Assembly (NCBI GenBank): GCA_021846275.1
Contig: JAJZBZ010000002.1
Span: 372,001 to 436,000 of the forward strand
Origin: Acidobacteriota bacterium
GTDB taxonomy: Bacteria; Acidobacteriota; Terriglobia; Terriglobales; Acidobacteriaceae
DNA: 64,000 nt
Direction: 5' to 3'
The notes beneath the pieces were generated by a model. The model was given only the letters and a program-made list of their open reading frames with translations. It ran no database searches and had not been told where the DNA came from. Every line of letters starts with the position of its first letter. The stretch's first letter is position 1. A program made the translations under genes and the position numbers. Positions 1 through 8,570 of the stretch are shown piece after piece.

Positions 1-796
1 TGTCCTCGGCTTCGCCGATGTCAGAGACGCGGACGACGGATTTGACCTGGTTCCGCATGTCGCTCTTGACCGGCATGTTGTTCATGCGGGCAACGATGTC
101 TTCCTGGCTGTTGGCGTAGACGTTGTAGTCCAGCGTGCCGATGCGCACGTCGCCGGCGGGCAGGATGAGGTTGGTGGCGTTGATGGCGTTGACCACATCC
201 ATGACGGACATCTCATGCGCTTCGAGCTTGAGCGGATCAACGAAGATCTGAATCTGGCGATAGGTGCCGCCGTAGGGCTGCGGGACGGAAGCGCCGGGAA
301 CGTTTGCGACCTGGTTGCGGACCTCGAACTGGGCAAGATCCTTGAGTATGACCTGGTTGAGGCCCTTGCCTTCGAGAGTGATGAGGCAGACGGGCAGGTT
401 AGAGGCGTCAAAGGGCAGCACGACCGGCGGCAGCGTGCCGGGCGGCAGACGGCGCAGATCGGCCAGCGCCAGGCCGGAGATGCTGCTGGCGGCGGCGTTT
501 GGATCAGAGCCGGGCTGAAAGTAGACCTTGATGAGGCTGACACCGGTCAGCGAGCGGGACTCGATGTGCTCAATGTTGCTGCCGAGGGTGAAGAATCGCT
601 CATAGGTGTCGGTGATGTCGGCTTCCATCTGCTCGGGCGGCATGCCGGCGTAAAAGGTGGCGACAACGACAACGGGGATGTTGACCTCGGGAAAAAGATC
701 GACGGGCATTCTGGCGACGGTGGTGATGCCGACCACCACGATCATCAGACAGAACATCAGGATGAAGAAGGGATACCGAATCGCAAAGGACGACAT
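1..796 (-). CDS. RND efflux transporter permease, N-terminal part (runs off window)
   Basis: Inner-membrane pump subunit of the AcrB/MMPL RND superfamily; only the first ~265 residues are inside the window. The start is followed by a hydrophobic first helix (about residues 8-28) and then by the typical porter-domain opening with MPVDLFPEVNIP and the ESRSLTGVSLIKVYF-type stretch, as in AcrB/CzcA-like proteins. The ATG directly abuts the stop codon of the adaptor gene upstream, so the two are one operon. Substrate cannot be told from this fragment. Family assignment is firm; whether it exports drugs, metals or lipids is open. Confidence 0.9.
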   Translation of the reverse strand, partial: MSSFAIRYPFFILMFCLMIVVVGITTVARMPVDLFPEVNIPVVVVATFYAGMPPEQMEADITDTYERFFTLGSNIEHIESRSLTGVSLIKVYFQPGSDPNAAASSISGLALADLRRLPPGTLPPVVLPFDASNLPVCLITLEGKGLNQVILKDLAQFEVRNQVANVPGASVPQPYGGTYRQIQIFVDPLKLEAHEMSVMDVVNAINATNLILPAGDVRIGTLDYNVYANSQEDIVARMNNMPVKSDMRNQVKSVVRVSDIGEAED

Positions 797-2041
797 TTAT
801 TTGCCTTCCTCCTGCGCGGGGGTGGGAATGAAGGCGGGCTGAGGATCGATGAGATCACCCTCGCGATAGTTGTCCTGGCCGGCGGCGATGACCTTTTCGC
901 CGGCCTTGAGTCCGCCGTCGATGATCTCGATCCGGTTCGGCGTCTGGATGCCGAGCTTCACGTTGCGCTTGACAACGTGGTTGGTGGAGTCCAGAACGAG
1001 GATGTAGTAGATGTTGCCGGAGGTGACGACGCACTGAGCCGGGATGTAGATGGCATCGGGCTTGGTTTTGAGATAGAAGGTGGTCTCGGCGTACATGCCC
1101 GTCGTCAGCTTGAGGGTCGGGTTGGGCACATCGACCTCAGTGAGCATGGTGCGCGTGGAGGGATCGAGCTGGCGGGTAAAGCGGATGATTTTGCCGGGGA
1201 AGACCTCGCCGGTCGAGTCCACGTGGACATCGACATGACCGCCGATGTCGATGTAGGGCACATCGGACTCAGGCACCGGCATGCGGAGTCGGAGCAGGTC
1301 GCTCTGGGCGACGCTGACGACGGGCATGGCCTGGGTGTTGGAGTCGGTGCCGGCCTGGACGAGCGCGCCGGTGTCGGCGTAGCGGAAGGTGACGACGCCG
1401 TTGAAGGGCGAGAGGATGTCGGTGTAGGCGTAGAGCGCGTTGACGCGGTCCTCGTTGGATTTGGCGAGGCTCAACTGCTGCTGCGCGGCTTCATAGGCGG
1501 CTTTGGAGACATCGATCTTGGCCGCCGCTTCGAGGTCGCGAGCCTCGTAGTCGTCGATCTCCTGTTGGGCGATGAGGCCGGGACGCTCCTTGGCAGCTTC
1601 GGCCAGGCGGGTGTAGTTAAGGTGGATGGCGCGGTAGGCGGCGTCGGCGTGGGCGACCTCGTCCTTTTCGCGGACGACCTGGGCCTGGGCATGCTGAACG
1701 GCGGCGCGAGTCTCTGCCAACTGGTCCCGCAACTCAGGCACTTCCAGCTTGGCCATGACCTCGTTGGTATGGACGATGTCGCCGATATCGACCTTGATCC
1801 AGCGGACGTAACCGGCAACCTTGGCGTGGACGGCAACGTTCTGGTAGGGGATGAACTGGCCGGCGACCTGAAGCTGGGCGGTGAGGTCGCCCTGCTGCGC
1901 GACGGCAACCGGCGCGGGAAGGGCTTTTTCGGCCACCTCAACCGGCTTGCGGCTGCGCACCACAACCACGACTACAATTGCTGCCACGATGAGCAGCAGT
2001 ATCCAGAAAGAGCGCTTGCGAAACACGTGTCCACCTTTCAA
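797..2041 (-). CDS. RND efflux periplasmic adaptor (membrane fusion protein, HlyD/AcrA family)
   Basis: 414-residue adaptor that links an inner-membrane RND pump to an outer-membrane channel. It opens with an uncleaved-looking hydrophobic anchor (about residues 11-29, rich in V/I/L). Then come a barrel-sandwich lipoyl half-motif (about 60-100), an Ala/Gln/Glu-rich helical hairpin (about 105-215), the second lipoyl half (SPFNGVVTFRYADTGALV) and a beta-barrel region containing LDPSTRTMLTEVDVPNP, the usual adaptor signature. It ends one base before the permease start. No outer-membrane TolC-like gene is visible in the window, so the third component may lie beyond the left edge. Confidence 0.93.
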   Translation of the reverse strand: MKGGHVFRKRSFWILLLIVAAIVVVVVVRSRKPVEVAEKALPAPVAVAQQGDLTAQLQVAGQFIPYQNVAVHAKVAGYVRWIKVDIGDIVHTNEVMAKLEVPELRDQLAETRAAVQHAQAQVVREKDEVAHADAAYRAIHLNYTRLAEAAKERPGLIAQQEIDDYEARDLEAAAKIDVSKAAYEAAQQQLSLAKSNEDRVNALYAYTDILSPFNGVVTFRYADTGALVQAGTDSNTQAMPVVSVAQSDLLRLRMPVPESDVPYIDIGGHVDVHVDSTGEVFPGKIIRFTRQLDPSTRTMLTEVDVPNPTLKLTTGMYAETTFYLKTKPDAIYIPAQCVVTSGNIYYILVLDSTNHVVKRNVKLGIQTPNRIEIIDGGLKAGEKVIAAGQDNYREGDLIDPQPAFIPTPAQEEGK

Positions 2042-2129
2042 AAGCTGGAATCAGAGTTGAGAGAACCGGGTGTCAGCTATTTATGCTACCGGAGAAGGAA
2101 AACAGGCGGCGATGCTGACGGAAAAATCG

Positions 2130-2531
2130 TCAGGCCTGCGCCAGCGGCGGAGGACGCGGTGAGCGCAGGTGATGAAGGACGACTCGAACCGCGGAGGGCA
2201 GAAGATCGTCGGTAAGGCCGTGCAAAAGAGAATCGGCCTGAGCCAACTGCTGGCGAGCGGGTATGGCGACGCGGATAAGCTGTTGCCGCACCGGCTGAAG
2301 GACACTCTGGGCGAGGCCGCGCTCCATGCAGGCGCGGTGAGCCATCAGGCGCGCCGGTGGCAGGGAGTGACGCACAAGACTGCGCGTGGAGTAAAGCGAG
2401 GCGCGGTAACCAACACCCCAGGCAACCACCGAGACGGCGACAAAGAGAACGAGCAGACGAAAGAGGCGTTTGCCGCTGACACTGCATCCGGTCGTGAGGG
2501 TCATCATGCCGTTGTGATCCTGCCTGTTCAT
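2130..2531 (-). CDS. Small single-pass membrane protein, function unknown
   Basis: About 133 residues. I chose the internal ATG at 2531 rather than longer frames because the upstream residues look non-coding. A hydrophobic helix (about residues 23-43) is followed by GYRASLYST and a PPARLMAHR segment, then an amphipathic C-terminal half rich in Gln, Arg and Leu. Small acidobacterial membrane proteins with a similar Y-x-SLY...PPAKL layout exist to my recollection, but I cannot name a function. It sits between the NapC-like cytochrome gene and the RND adaptor, on the same strand, 88 bases before the adaptor, so it may be the first gene of the pump operon. Confidence 0.5.
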   Translation of the reverse strand: MNRQDHNGMMTLTTGCSVSGKRLFRLLVLFVAVSVVAWGVGYRASLYSTRSLVRHSLPPARLMAHRACMERGLAQSVLQPVRQQLIRVAIPARQQLAQADSLLHGLTDDLLPSAVRVVLHHLRSPRPPPLAQA

Positions 2532-2800
2532 CTGCCAAGTCAATCGTTGGGTGGTGCCGAGCGGCCCTGATCCGCCGACCGCACTGCTGCGCAAAGGGAA
2601 GCGCGGCGCGCGCTGATTCCGGAAGGACCGGAGACAGGATGCCGCTTTCTTTTGCTGATGATTCCGATGCCGGGAGGTGGAAAAGCGTTGTATCGGAGAG
2701 GGTGTTTTCACAGGATCGTCATCCGGCGGGGAAGATTCCGGCAAAAAAGCCGAAATGGCCGGGAATTTTGCAGCCTGGCGTGCGCGGACTGAAGCCGCTG

Positions 2801-4231
2801 TTACTGCAAGCCGAGGTCTGCGAGCTGTTTGCGGTTGGTGTCGTCGATGGAAAGCACGTTATGGCAGGTGGAGCAGTCGGACGGGATCGATTTTCCGGAG
2901 GCGGTGTTGTGGCTGCCGTCATGGCAGCGGGTGCAGCCCGGGTAGTCGTCGTGGCCAATGTTGTCGGGGTGCGTTCCCCAGGTGACGCGCAGGAACGGAA
3001 AGACGTTCTGGCTCCAGATGGCGACCAGGCGCGCGGCAGCCTGTGCGATTTGGGGCTGATTGCTCTGCCATACCTGCGGATAGCGAGTCTGGTAATAGTG
3101 ATCGAGCGCATCGACAATCCGGGTGCGCGCCTGAGCCGGGCTGGTGTAGGTGGCCCTGAGCAGGGCTACGGATTGCTGGTGAATGTAGGGCAGTTTCGGG
3201 CTGATCGCATCGGCGAGCATGCTGGTATCGACGGCGTGCGTGGGCGTGTCAAAGGAGTGGGCGACGCGGTTGTGACAATCGGTGCAGTCCATGGTGCGGC
3301 GAATGCCCTTCATGGCGGTCCTGCGGTCGGTGTCCATGAACTCGGTGACGGTGCCGTTTGGTTCGGTTTTGGCGACGTAATGGATGGTCTGGTGCGTCGA
3401 GTCGGTGGAGATGTATTCGATGTGGCCGAGGTGAGCGCCGTGGATGCCCGAAAGCTTGCCGTTCAGCGCACGACCGCCGACGGGAAGCAGGATGAGACTG
3501 CGCGAGGGCGTGTTCTCTTCGTCGTCGCCGAAGGTGGTCTGAAGCAGGATTTTGTCGCCGATCCAGGTGTCGGCGCGATGGCAGTGGAGGCAGGTCTGGC
3601 TGGCCGGAGGCAGCATGTCGTTGGGCATGATGGGCGCAGGATAGTGGTTGCGCAGAACTTCGATGAGCTGTTTGGTGCCGTTGACCTTGGCGTGAAGGTA
3701 GCCGGCGACGCCGGAGCCGATGTGGCACTCCACGCAGGCGACGCCGGAGTGGGTGGAGACCGGGTAGGCCGTGCCTTCAGGGGCCATGACGTGGCAGGTC
3801 TGGCCGCAGAACGAGACCGTGTCCATGTAGGCGACGCCGCGATAGGTTGCCGTGCCGAGGATGACGAAATTGATGAAAGTGGCCACGAGGACGATGTCCA
3901 CGCCGTGGCGAAAGACGGGATCGTTGAAATCGATGCGCGGGAAGGCTGCGGGGATTTTGTCCGCGCGGCGCAACTGAGCGCGACGCAGCAGCATGCCGAC
4001 GGGAATGAGCGCCAGACCGAACAGGAACAGCCCTGGCAGGAGGAAATCGAGCAGGATGCCGATGTAGGGATTTCGAGAGCCGCCGTGGCCGAAGGCGTCC
4101 ACGAGCCAGAAGCCGATGAGCACGAAGGCCGAGGCGCTGGTGATGGCGCCGCCGATGAGGCTGATGAAGTTGTTGCCGAAGAAGAGCGCGGGACGGACCC
4201 ATTGTTCGCGGAATCGCGGGAATGCTGGCAT
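2801..4231 (-). CDS. Membrane-anchored multiheme cytochrome c, NapC/NirT/ImcH-like quinol dehydrogenase
   Basis: 476 residues. Three hydrophobic helices occupy about 21-45, 57-82 and 110-132, followed by a periplasmic heme region. Five CXXCH sites are seen at about 166, 214, 316, 433 and 453, plus a CX3CH site at 142-147 (CGQTCHVM). The His-x-Met after that first site recalls the NrfH/NapC heme-1 motif, in which Met is an axial ligand. Members of this group oxidise membrane quinols and pass electrons to periplasmic cytochromes; ImcH of Geobacter does this for extracellular respiration. It is the last gene of the cytochrome set, 33 bases after the monoheme cytochrome gene. Six hemes are predicted. 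Direction of electron flow is inferred. Confidence 0.85.
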   Translation of the reverse strand: MPAFPRFREQWVRPALFFGNNFISLIGGAITSASAFVLIGFWLVDAFGHGGSRNPYIGILLDFLLPGLFLFGLALIPVGMLLRRAQLRRADKIPAAFPRIDFNDPVFRHGVDIVLVATFINFVILGTATYRGVAYMDTVSFCGQTCHVMAPEGTAYPVSTHSGVACVECHIGSGVAGYLHAKVNGTKQLIEVLRNHYPAPIMPNDMLPPASQTCLHCHRADTWIGDKILLQTTFGDDEENTPSRSLILLPVGGRALNGKLSGIHGAHLGHIEYISTDSTHQTIHYVAKTEPNGTVTEFMDTDRRTAMKGIRRTMDCTDCHNRVAHSFDTPTHAVDTSMLADAISPKLPYIHQQSVALLRATYTSPAQARTRIVDALDHYYQTRYPQVWQSNQPQIAQAAARLVAIWSQNVFPFLRVTWGTHPDNIGHDDYPGCTRCHDGSHNTASGKSIPSDCSTCHNVLSIDDTNRKQLADLGLQ

Positions 4232-4264
4232 GCTCTACCTCCTTTCAGCGGCACGGGCCAGACG

Positions 4265-4603
4265 CTATTTCTTTTGCAGCGCGCGGATGTAGGCGATGAC
4301 GGAAGTGATCTGCGCATCGCTCAGCTTCGCCGCAAAGGCGGGCATTTTGTTCTTGCCGTTCTTCGTAGTGGCAATCAGGTTGGCGTCGGATTTTTTGATC
4401 ACCTCCGGCGTGTCGAGTGGCTGAGCGTGAGTCATCCTGCCGCCGGGCGTGTTGCCTTTGAGATCGGCTCCGTGGCACATCTGGCACTTTGCCTTGTAGA
4501 CATCGGCACCGGAGCTTTGTGCCTGAGAGGGGAGCGTAGAGAGTGCTGCGGCGACGGTGAGAACGAAGGCTCCTTTTCGGATCGGGAAGAGATTGCGCTT
4601 CAT
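4265..4603 (-). CDS. Periplasmic monoheme cytochrome c (class I)
   Basis: 112 residues. A signal peptide (basic start, hydrophobic core to about residue 28, cleavage near SQAQS) precedes a small class I cytochrome domain. The single heme site CQMCH is near residue 40, followed by GADLKGNTPGG. The probable distal Met ligand lies in KMPAFAAKL, and the C-terminal helix is ITSVIAYIRAL. Its position between the outer-membrane barrel gene and the NapC-like gene suggests a shuttle carrying electrons between the quinol-linked cytochrome and the decaheme subunit. Family assignment is strong; the partner assignment is by context only. Confidence 0.9.
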   Translation of the reverse strand: MKRNLFPIRKGAFVLTVAAALSTLPSQAQSSGADVYKAKCQMCHGADLKGNTPGGRMTHAQPLDTPEVIKKSDANLIATTKNGKNKMPAFAAKLSDAQITSVIAYIRALQKK

Positions 4604-4679
4604 GATTGGTTGACCTCCTGGGTGATGGGTTTGCCGTTATGCCTTGCGTTCTTCCGCAAAGCAACTGAAGTGCGAGCGA

Positions 4680-7064
4680 TCAGAATGCGTAGCGCACCGA
4701 AAGCGTGTAGACGTTGCCATGAAACTGGCGAGCGAGCACCGGACCGATGGGGCTGCCCTCGCTGTAGCCGTAGTAGTCGTAGTTGGCCCTCCACTGCCAG
4801 TTGGTCTGAAGGTCATAGACAACGCTGGTGTAGGGGGTCTGGTAGACGGACTGGAGCGAGCCATCGACCTGGCGGACATTGATCGTGGTCGCGTTGCCGT
4901 TGACGGCCGTGGCGCGATAACCGGCGGTCGTGTGGATGCGCTTCCAGGGCGTGTAGACGAGGCCGATGTTGCCGGTCTGCGTGGGCACGTTGTAGAGATC
5001 GTTGCTCTGGTAGGGCGTGCCGTTGGCGACACAGGCCGGATTCTGCGCGGCAATCGGATTGGCGGGCGCGGGCGTGACGGTGTAGCACTCGGCGATGGTC
5101 GAGTAGGCGCTGGTGTAGGAGTAGTTGGCTTCAAGCGACCAGTTGCCTGCCGGAGTGATGACCGCGCCGACGGAGTAATTGCGGTTGTGCTCCAGATAAT
5201 TCACATACTGGACGTTGTCGCGGCTTTCAAAGATATTGACTGTCCCGCTGAAGCTCATCCACTTCTCCGGCTTCCAGGTGGAGCGGACGACGTAGTGCTG
5301 CGTCTGGCGCGGGCTGATGCGCGTGAAGGAGTTGTCGGCGTACATTGCATCGACGTTCACGTTGACGCGCCAGTTCGCGGCGAGCTGAATGACGCTGCCG
5401 AAGAGCAGCCAGTTTTCGTGGATGGGAATGATGTCGCCGCCGCTGTCGGTGATGGTGCGGGTGCGATAACGGTAGCCGAGCGAGAGATCGGCGCGGCGCA
5501 GGCCATTCCAGGTGCCGAGGACCGTGTCGGAGGTCCATTTCTGGTTGAGCCACTGGTAGTCGGGAACAGCGGCTGGCGCGCTGGCGGGCGGCTGTGGCGC
5601 GGCCAGCATCGAAGCGCCGGTGGAGTTGACGGTGGTGTAGCTGTTGGTGCCTGGGATGCGCCAGTACTGGTAATCGACGACGTTCGAGAGCGTGAACGAG
5701 TGAGCAACCTGCCAGAGGACGGCGTAGTCGCCGCTGACGTTGACGCGGCGGATGCGGGCCGAGCCGGTGTCGACGGATTCCAGCAGCTTCGAACGCGTCT
5801 CGTTGCCGACGAATGTCTCGTTGAAATTGTCGAGCAGGTTGGTGCTGCCGCTGTAGACGAAGCGACCGTTCATGTCCAGGCGCGGGATGGCTGCGCTGTG
5901 GAAGCGAAACTGTTCGGTCGGCGTGAACAGATGCGTGGGTGCCTGACGTGAGTAGGCCGTGAAGCCGTTGCAGGCGGGGTTGAACGCTCCGCCGGGCAGC
6001 AAGGGCGAGGCGCAGGGATCGGCCCACGAAGGATCGAAGTCAAGGCCGCCGCTGACGGGCGTGCCGTTGGGCAGAGTGTAGTTGAGCAGGGCGAGATTCC
6101 AGGTGGTGAACTCACGGTAGAGCGTGATGATGTGGTCGTAGCTGAAACTGGTTCGGCGAGGCAGCTTCACGTCGAGACCGAGCGTCCAGTTCTGCGTCTG
6201 GATGTCCCAGTTCTGATTGAGCAGCGCCTCGGCTCCGAAGTGAGCGCTGCTGAGCGATGGACCTTCGCTGTTGTTCTGGCTGAAGCCGACGCGCAGGCTG
6301 ACGGGCGAGAGCGGACCAAAGGTGAGCAGCGCGTCGGTCATCTTGCGCACCGTGTTGAAGAGGTGCGGCGAAGTCAGATAGGGAACGTTGCCATTGCCTG
6401 CGGGAATGAGCGGGTTGTCCAGCAGGTCATAGTCCATGTAGCTGCGACCGCGCCGGAAGCTGCCCACGAAGTCATAGAAACGGCCCTTCTCAAAGGTGAG
6501 AAACGTGGCGCTGTAGGGGTCGCCGCCGTAGCCGTAACTGTTGGTCGAGAGTGAGTCGAAGAGCAGCGGCTTTGCGCCCGCAACGGCACGCATGTCGGTG
6601 GATTCGCTGAGGAATCGCGGACCGCTGTGGAGATTGACGAAGGTGGCGTAGGTTTCACCGCTGCCGCCGTAGGGCGCGACGTGGCCGCCGACCTCGATCT
6701 CATTGTGAATCTGATACTCGGAGGCAAACTTCGCGCTCTGTTCGGCCTGGGTGAGCGGAGCCGGATCCTGCGGCGCGTCGTAACGGTTGGCGTCGTTGCG
6801 GGCGCGAGCAGAGGGCGATGCGCCGTTGGCACCGCCGTTACCGGAGCCGCTGGTGCTGCCTGAAATTGCACTGCTGCTCGATCTTGCAGGAGCGTTTGGC
6901 GGCGGTGTGGCGGCTGAGAGATTGAGGCTGACTGAAGCAATCGTCAGAGTGGCTGCGAGCACCGAAACAGAGCACAAGACGGTGCGCGCGAGCAGACGCG
7001 TGGAGACTTGTTTTCCAGATGGGGAAGTAATCCGGGGCAACAGGAAGAGGATGGAGCGCTTCAT
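4680..7064 (-). CDS. MtrB/PioB-type decaheme-associated outer-membrane beta-barrel
   Basis: 794 residues. Signal peptide to about residue 50, then a low-complexity Ser/Gly/Ala linker (about 55-90). A long series of alternating Tyr/Trp/Arg-rich strands ends in the barrel-type C-terminus SVRYAF. Length and architecture fit the MtrB/PioB family, in which the barrel sheaths an MtrA/DmsE-type cytochrome so electrons can cross the outer membrane. The start lies 13 bases after the decaheme gene stop, in the same transcription unit, which is the defining arrangement of these conduits. I see no extracellular MtrC/OmcA-type cytochrome or lipoprotein in the window, so the set resembles PioAB/MtoAB more than MtrCAB. 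Confidence 0.82.
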   Translation of the reverse strand: MKRSILFLLPRITSPSGKQVSTRLLARTVLCSVSVLAATLTIASVSLNLSAATPPPNAPARSSSSAISGSTSGSGNGGANGASPSARARNDANRYDAPQDPAPLTQAEQSAKFASEYQIHNEIEVGGHVAPYGGSGETYATFVNLHSGPRFLSESTDMRAVAGAKPLLFDSLSTNSYGYGGDPYSATFLTFEKGRFYDFVGSFRRGRSYMDYDLLDNPLIPAGNGNVPYLTSPHLFNTVRKMTDALLTFGPLSPVSLRVGFSQNNSEGPSLSSAHFGAEALLNQNWDIQTQNWTLGLDVKLPRRTSFSYDHIITLYREFTTWNLALLNYTLPNGTPVSGGLDFDPSWADPCASPLLPGGAFNPACNGFTAYSRQAPTHLFTPTEQFRFHSAAIPRLDMNGRFVYSGSTNLLDNFNETFVGNETRSKLLESVDTGSARIRRVNVSGDYAVLWQVAHSFTLSNVVDYQYWRIPGTNSYTTVNSTGASMLAAPQPPASAPAAVPDYQWLNQKWTSDTVLGTWNGLRRADLSLGYRYRTRTITDSGGDIIPIHENWLLFGSVIQLAANWRVNVNVDAMYADNSFTRISPRQTQHYVVRSTWKPEKWMSFSGTVNIFESRDNVQYVNYLEHNRNYSVGAVITPAGNWSLEANYSYTSAYSTIAECYTVTPAPANPIAAQNPACVANGTPYQSNDLYNVPTQTGNIGLVYTPWKRIHTTAGYRATAVNGNATTINVRQVDGSLQSVYQTPYTSVVYDLQTNWQWRANYDYYGYSEGSPIGPVLARQFHGNVYTLSVRYAF

Positions 7065-7077
7065 GATTTCCCCCTCG

Positions 7078-8067
7078 TTACTTGAAGAAAATGTTGCTGG
7101 CGTTGGAGCCGTGAATCTGGGTGTGGCAGACGGTGCAGGCCTGAAACTGATTGGCCTGGTTGTGGAAAGACGGCGTGCCGGGCGCTGTGAACAGAGTTGA
7201 GGCGGTGTGGCACTGCATGCAGAGGTTATTCACGTTGTTCTGCGTGAGCAGGCGCGCGTTCTGCGAGCCGTGAGGCGTGTGGCAACTGGTGCAGCCCTCG
7301 GTTTTGAGCGGCGGATGCTCGTAGATGAACGGGCCCGCAGCGTCCGAGTGGCATTTCATACAGATCTGGTTCTGGTCGGCGGCAGCGCGCAGGTTGTTGC
7401 GCTGGAAACTGCCGTGAGGATCGTGGCAGTCACTGCAACTCATGAGGCCTTCGTTGACCTTGTGATGGAACGCCTGCTCAAAGGCCGGTTTTACGTCCGT
7501 GTGGCAGCTATAGCAGAGCTGCGGCTGCGGCTCCTTGAGCATGGCCTGTTCCGCCGTGGCGTGATGCGCGCTGTGGCAGCTTGTGCAGGAGACTCCGGCC
7601 TCGCCGTGCGCGGTGCGCTTGAAGTTCGGGTGAGCGGCGGCGTGGCAGGAGAGACAGACAGCGTCAGCCTGCGCGGGCTTAGCCTTGGCGAAAGAGAAGA
7701 TTTTGCTCGCGTCGCCGCCAGAGTCCACATGCTCGCTGCCGGGGCTGTGACAGCTCTCGCAGGTGTCGCCTTTGCCGCCGTGCTGGAGCGCGAGGCGCGC
7801 GTGGGCGTTGGAGTCCATCGCCTTCGCCTCGTCGGTGTGACACATCGCGCAGGTGTCGTTGCCGACGGTGTGCGCCCTGGGCGATGGGCCGTTGGGCGTG
7901 GAGGCCGACTTCGCGGCGGTCTGCTGCTTTGCCGTGGATGCAGCGGGGGATTTTCCAGCGCCGTATGCTACGACTCCGAGGCACAGAAGAGATGCAACCA
8001 GGAGCAGCCGGAAACCTCGCGGCCGTAGGTTGAACGTTGGCAGAAACTCGGCATGGTTGCGTCGCAT
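7078..8067 (-). CDS. Decaheme c-type cytochrome, DmsE/MtrA family
   Basis: 329 residues with exactly ten CXXCH motifs, at about residues 73, 103, 138, 161, 185, 211, 236, 259, 283 and 311. The spacing is even and each site is followed by further His residues that can serve as distal ligands (for example CSDCHDPHG and CTSCHTPHG). The N-terminal hydrophobic segment (about 20-37) is a signal peptide or anchor. MtrA/DmsE/PioA proteins of this size form a periplasm-spanning heme wire plugged into an MtrB-type barrel, which is encoded next. The ATG at 8067 is preceded by a GGGGAGA ribosome-binding site and a 7-bp hairpin. Electron direction (metal reduction or iron oxidation) cannot be read from sequence. 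Confidence 0.93.
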   Translation of the reverse strand: MRRNHAEFLPTFNLRPRGFRLLLVASLLCLGVVAYGAGKSPAASTAKQQTAAKSASTPNGPSPRAHTVGNDTCAMCHTDEAKAMDSNAHARLALQHGGKGDTCESCHSPGSEHVDSGGDASKIFSFAKAKPAQADAVCLSCHAAAHPNFKRTAHGEAGVSCTSCHSAHHATAEQAMLKEPQPQLCYSCHTDVKPAFEQAFHHKVNEGLMSCSDCHDPHGSFQRNNLRAAADQNQICMKCHSDAAGPFIYEHPPLKTEGCTSCHTPHGSQNARLLTQNNVNNLCMQCHTASTLFTAPGTPSFHNQANQFQACTVCHTQIHGSNASNIFFK

Positions 8068-8570
8068 GGCGTCTCCCCGAACCGGGCTTTGACTCCGGTT
8101 CCGCGAAGCTCGGATATCCGCTTCCGCATAGCCTCGCGTGCCGACCGGGGCGGGTCTCAGAGCAGGCGTGATGGCTGGTTCTGGAGCAGGCTTCGATCAA
8201 CGAAGCCAGTATGGCGGGCTTGCAGAAGGATTTCTGTGATGACGATCACGCTGTATGACAGATGCGTCATTTTCCATGCGATGCCGTGTGTGAAGCCGAT
8301 GACAGCAGGCGGCAACGGCCAGGCGATGATCCGTGCAAGGTATCCCATCGAGCACCGACGGCAGGAGGCTGAGACATGGTTCCGGGTGCTCAAAATACAT
8401 CGATTTATGCTCTTGCGTCTTACGAAGCGCGCCTGTTATGTTTCGATGGCTGGCAGAGCGCTACTTAAGAAGTTGTTATACAGAAATTCGCGCTTTCAGC
8501 TTCACGCTTTCAGAGAGTCGCGCGCTCGCCCGCTCGGCGGATTTCATTCATCGTCGTTCGGAGGTGTTCC
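8068..8570. other. Divergent intergenic region between cytochrome operon and GH31 gene
   Basis: About 500 bases without a credible gene. It must carry the promoters of both the minus-strand cytochrome operon and the plus-strand GH31 gene. Near the cytochrome start is a perfect GAACCGG/CCGGTTC hairpin (listed separately). Near the GH31 start is a good GGAGGTG ribosome-binding site about 6 bases before the ATG. A small inverted repeat GCTTCG-ATCAA-CGAAGC sits near 8190. No clear sigma-70 boxes, tRNA or CRISPR were seen. Confidence 0.6.
8079..8101 (-). promoter_or_regulatory. Leader hairpin upstream of decaheme cytochrome
   Basis: On the minus strand GAACCGG and CCGGTTC pair perfectly (7 bp) around a 9-base loop AGTCAAAGC. 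The hairpin sits directly before the GGGGAGA ribosome-binding site, which is 8072-8078, so it could influence translation of the cytochrome gene. The loop and the GCC that follows recall the 3' part of GEMM-type cyclic-dinucleotide riboswitches, but the rest of that consensus is not convincingly present. Confidence 0.4.

Noticed and set aside
4680-7064. TonB-dependent receptor
   Set aside because: No plug domain or TonB box; the position directly after a decaheme gene and the overall strand pattern fit MtrB/PioB.
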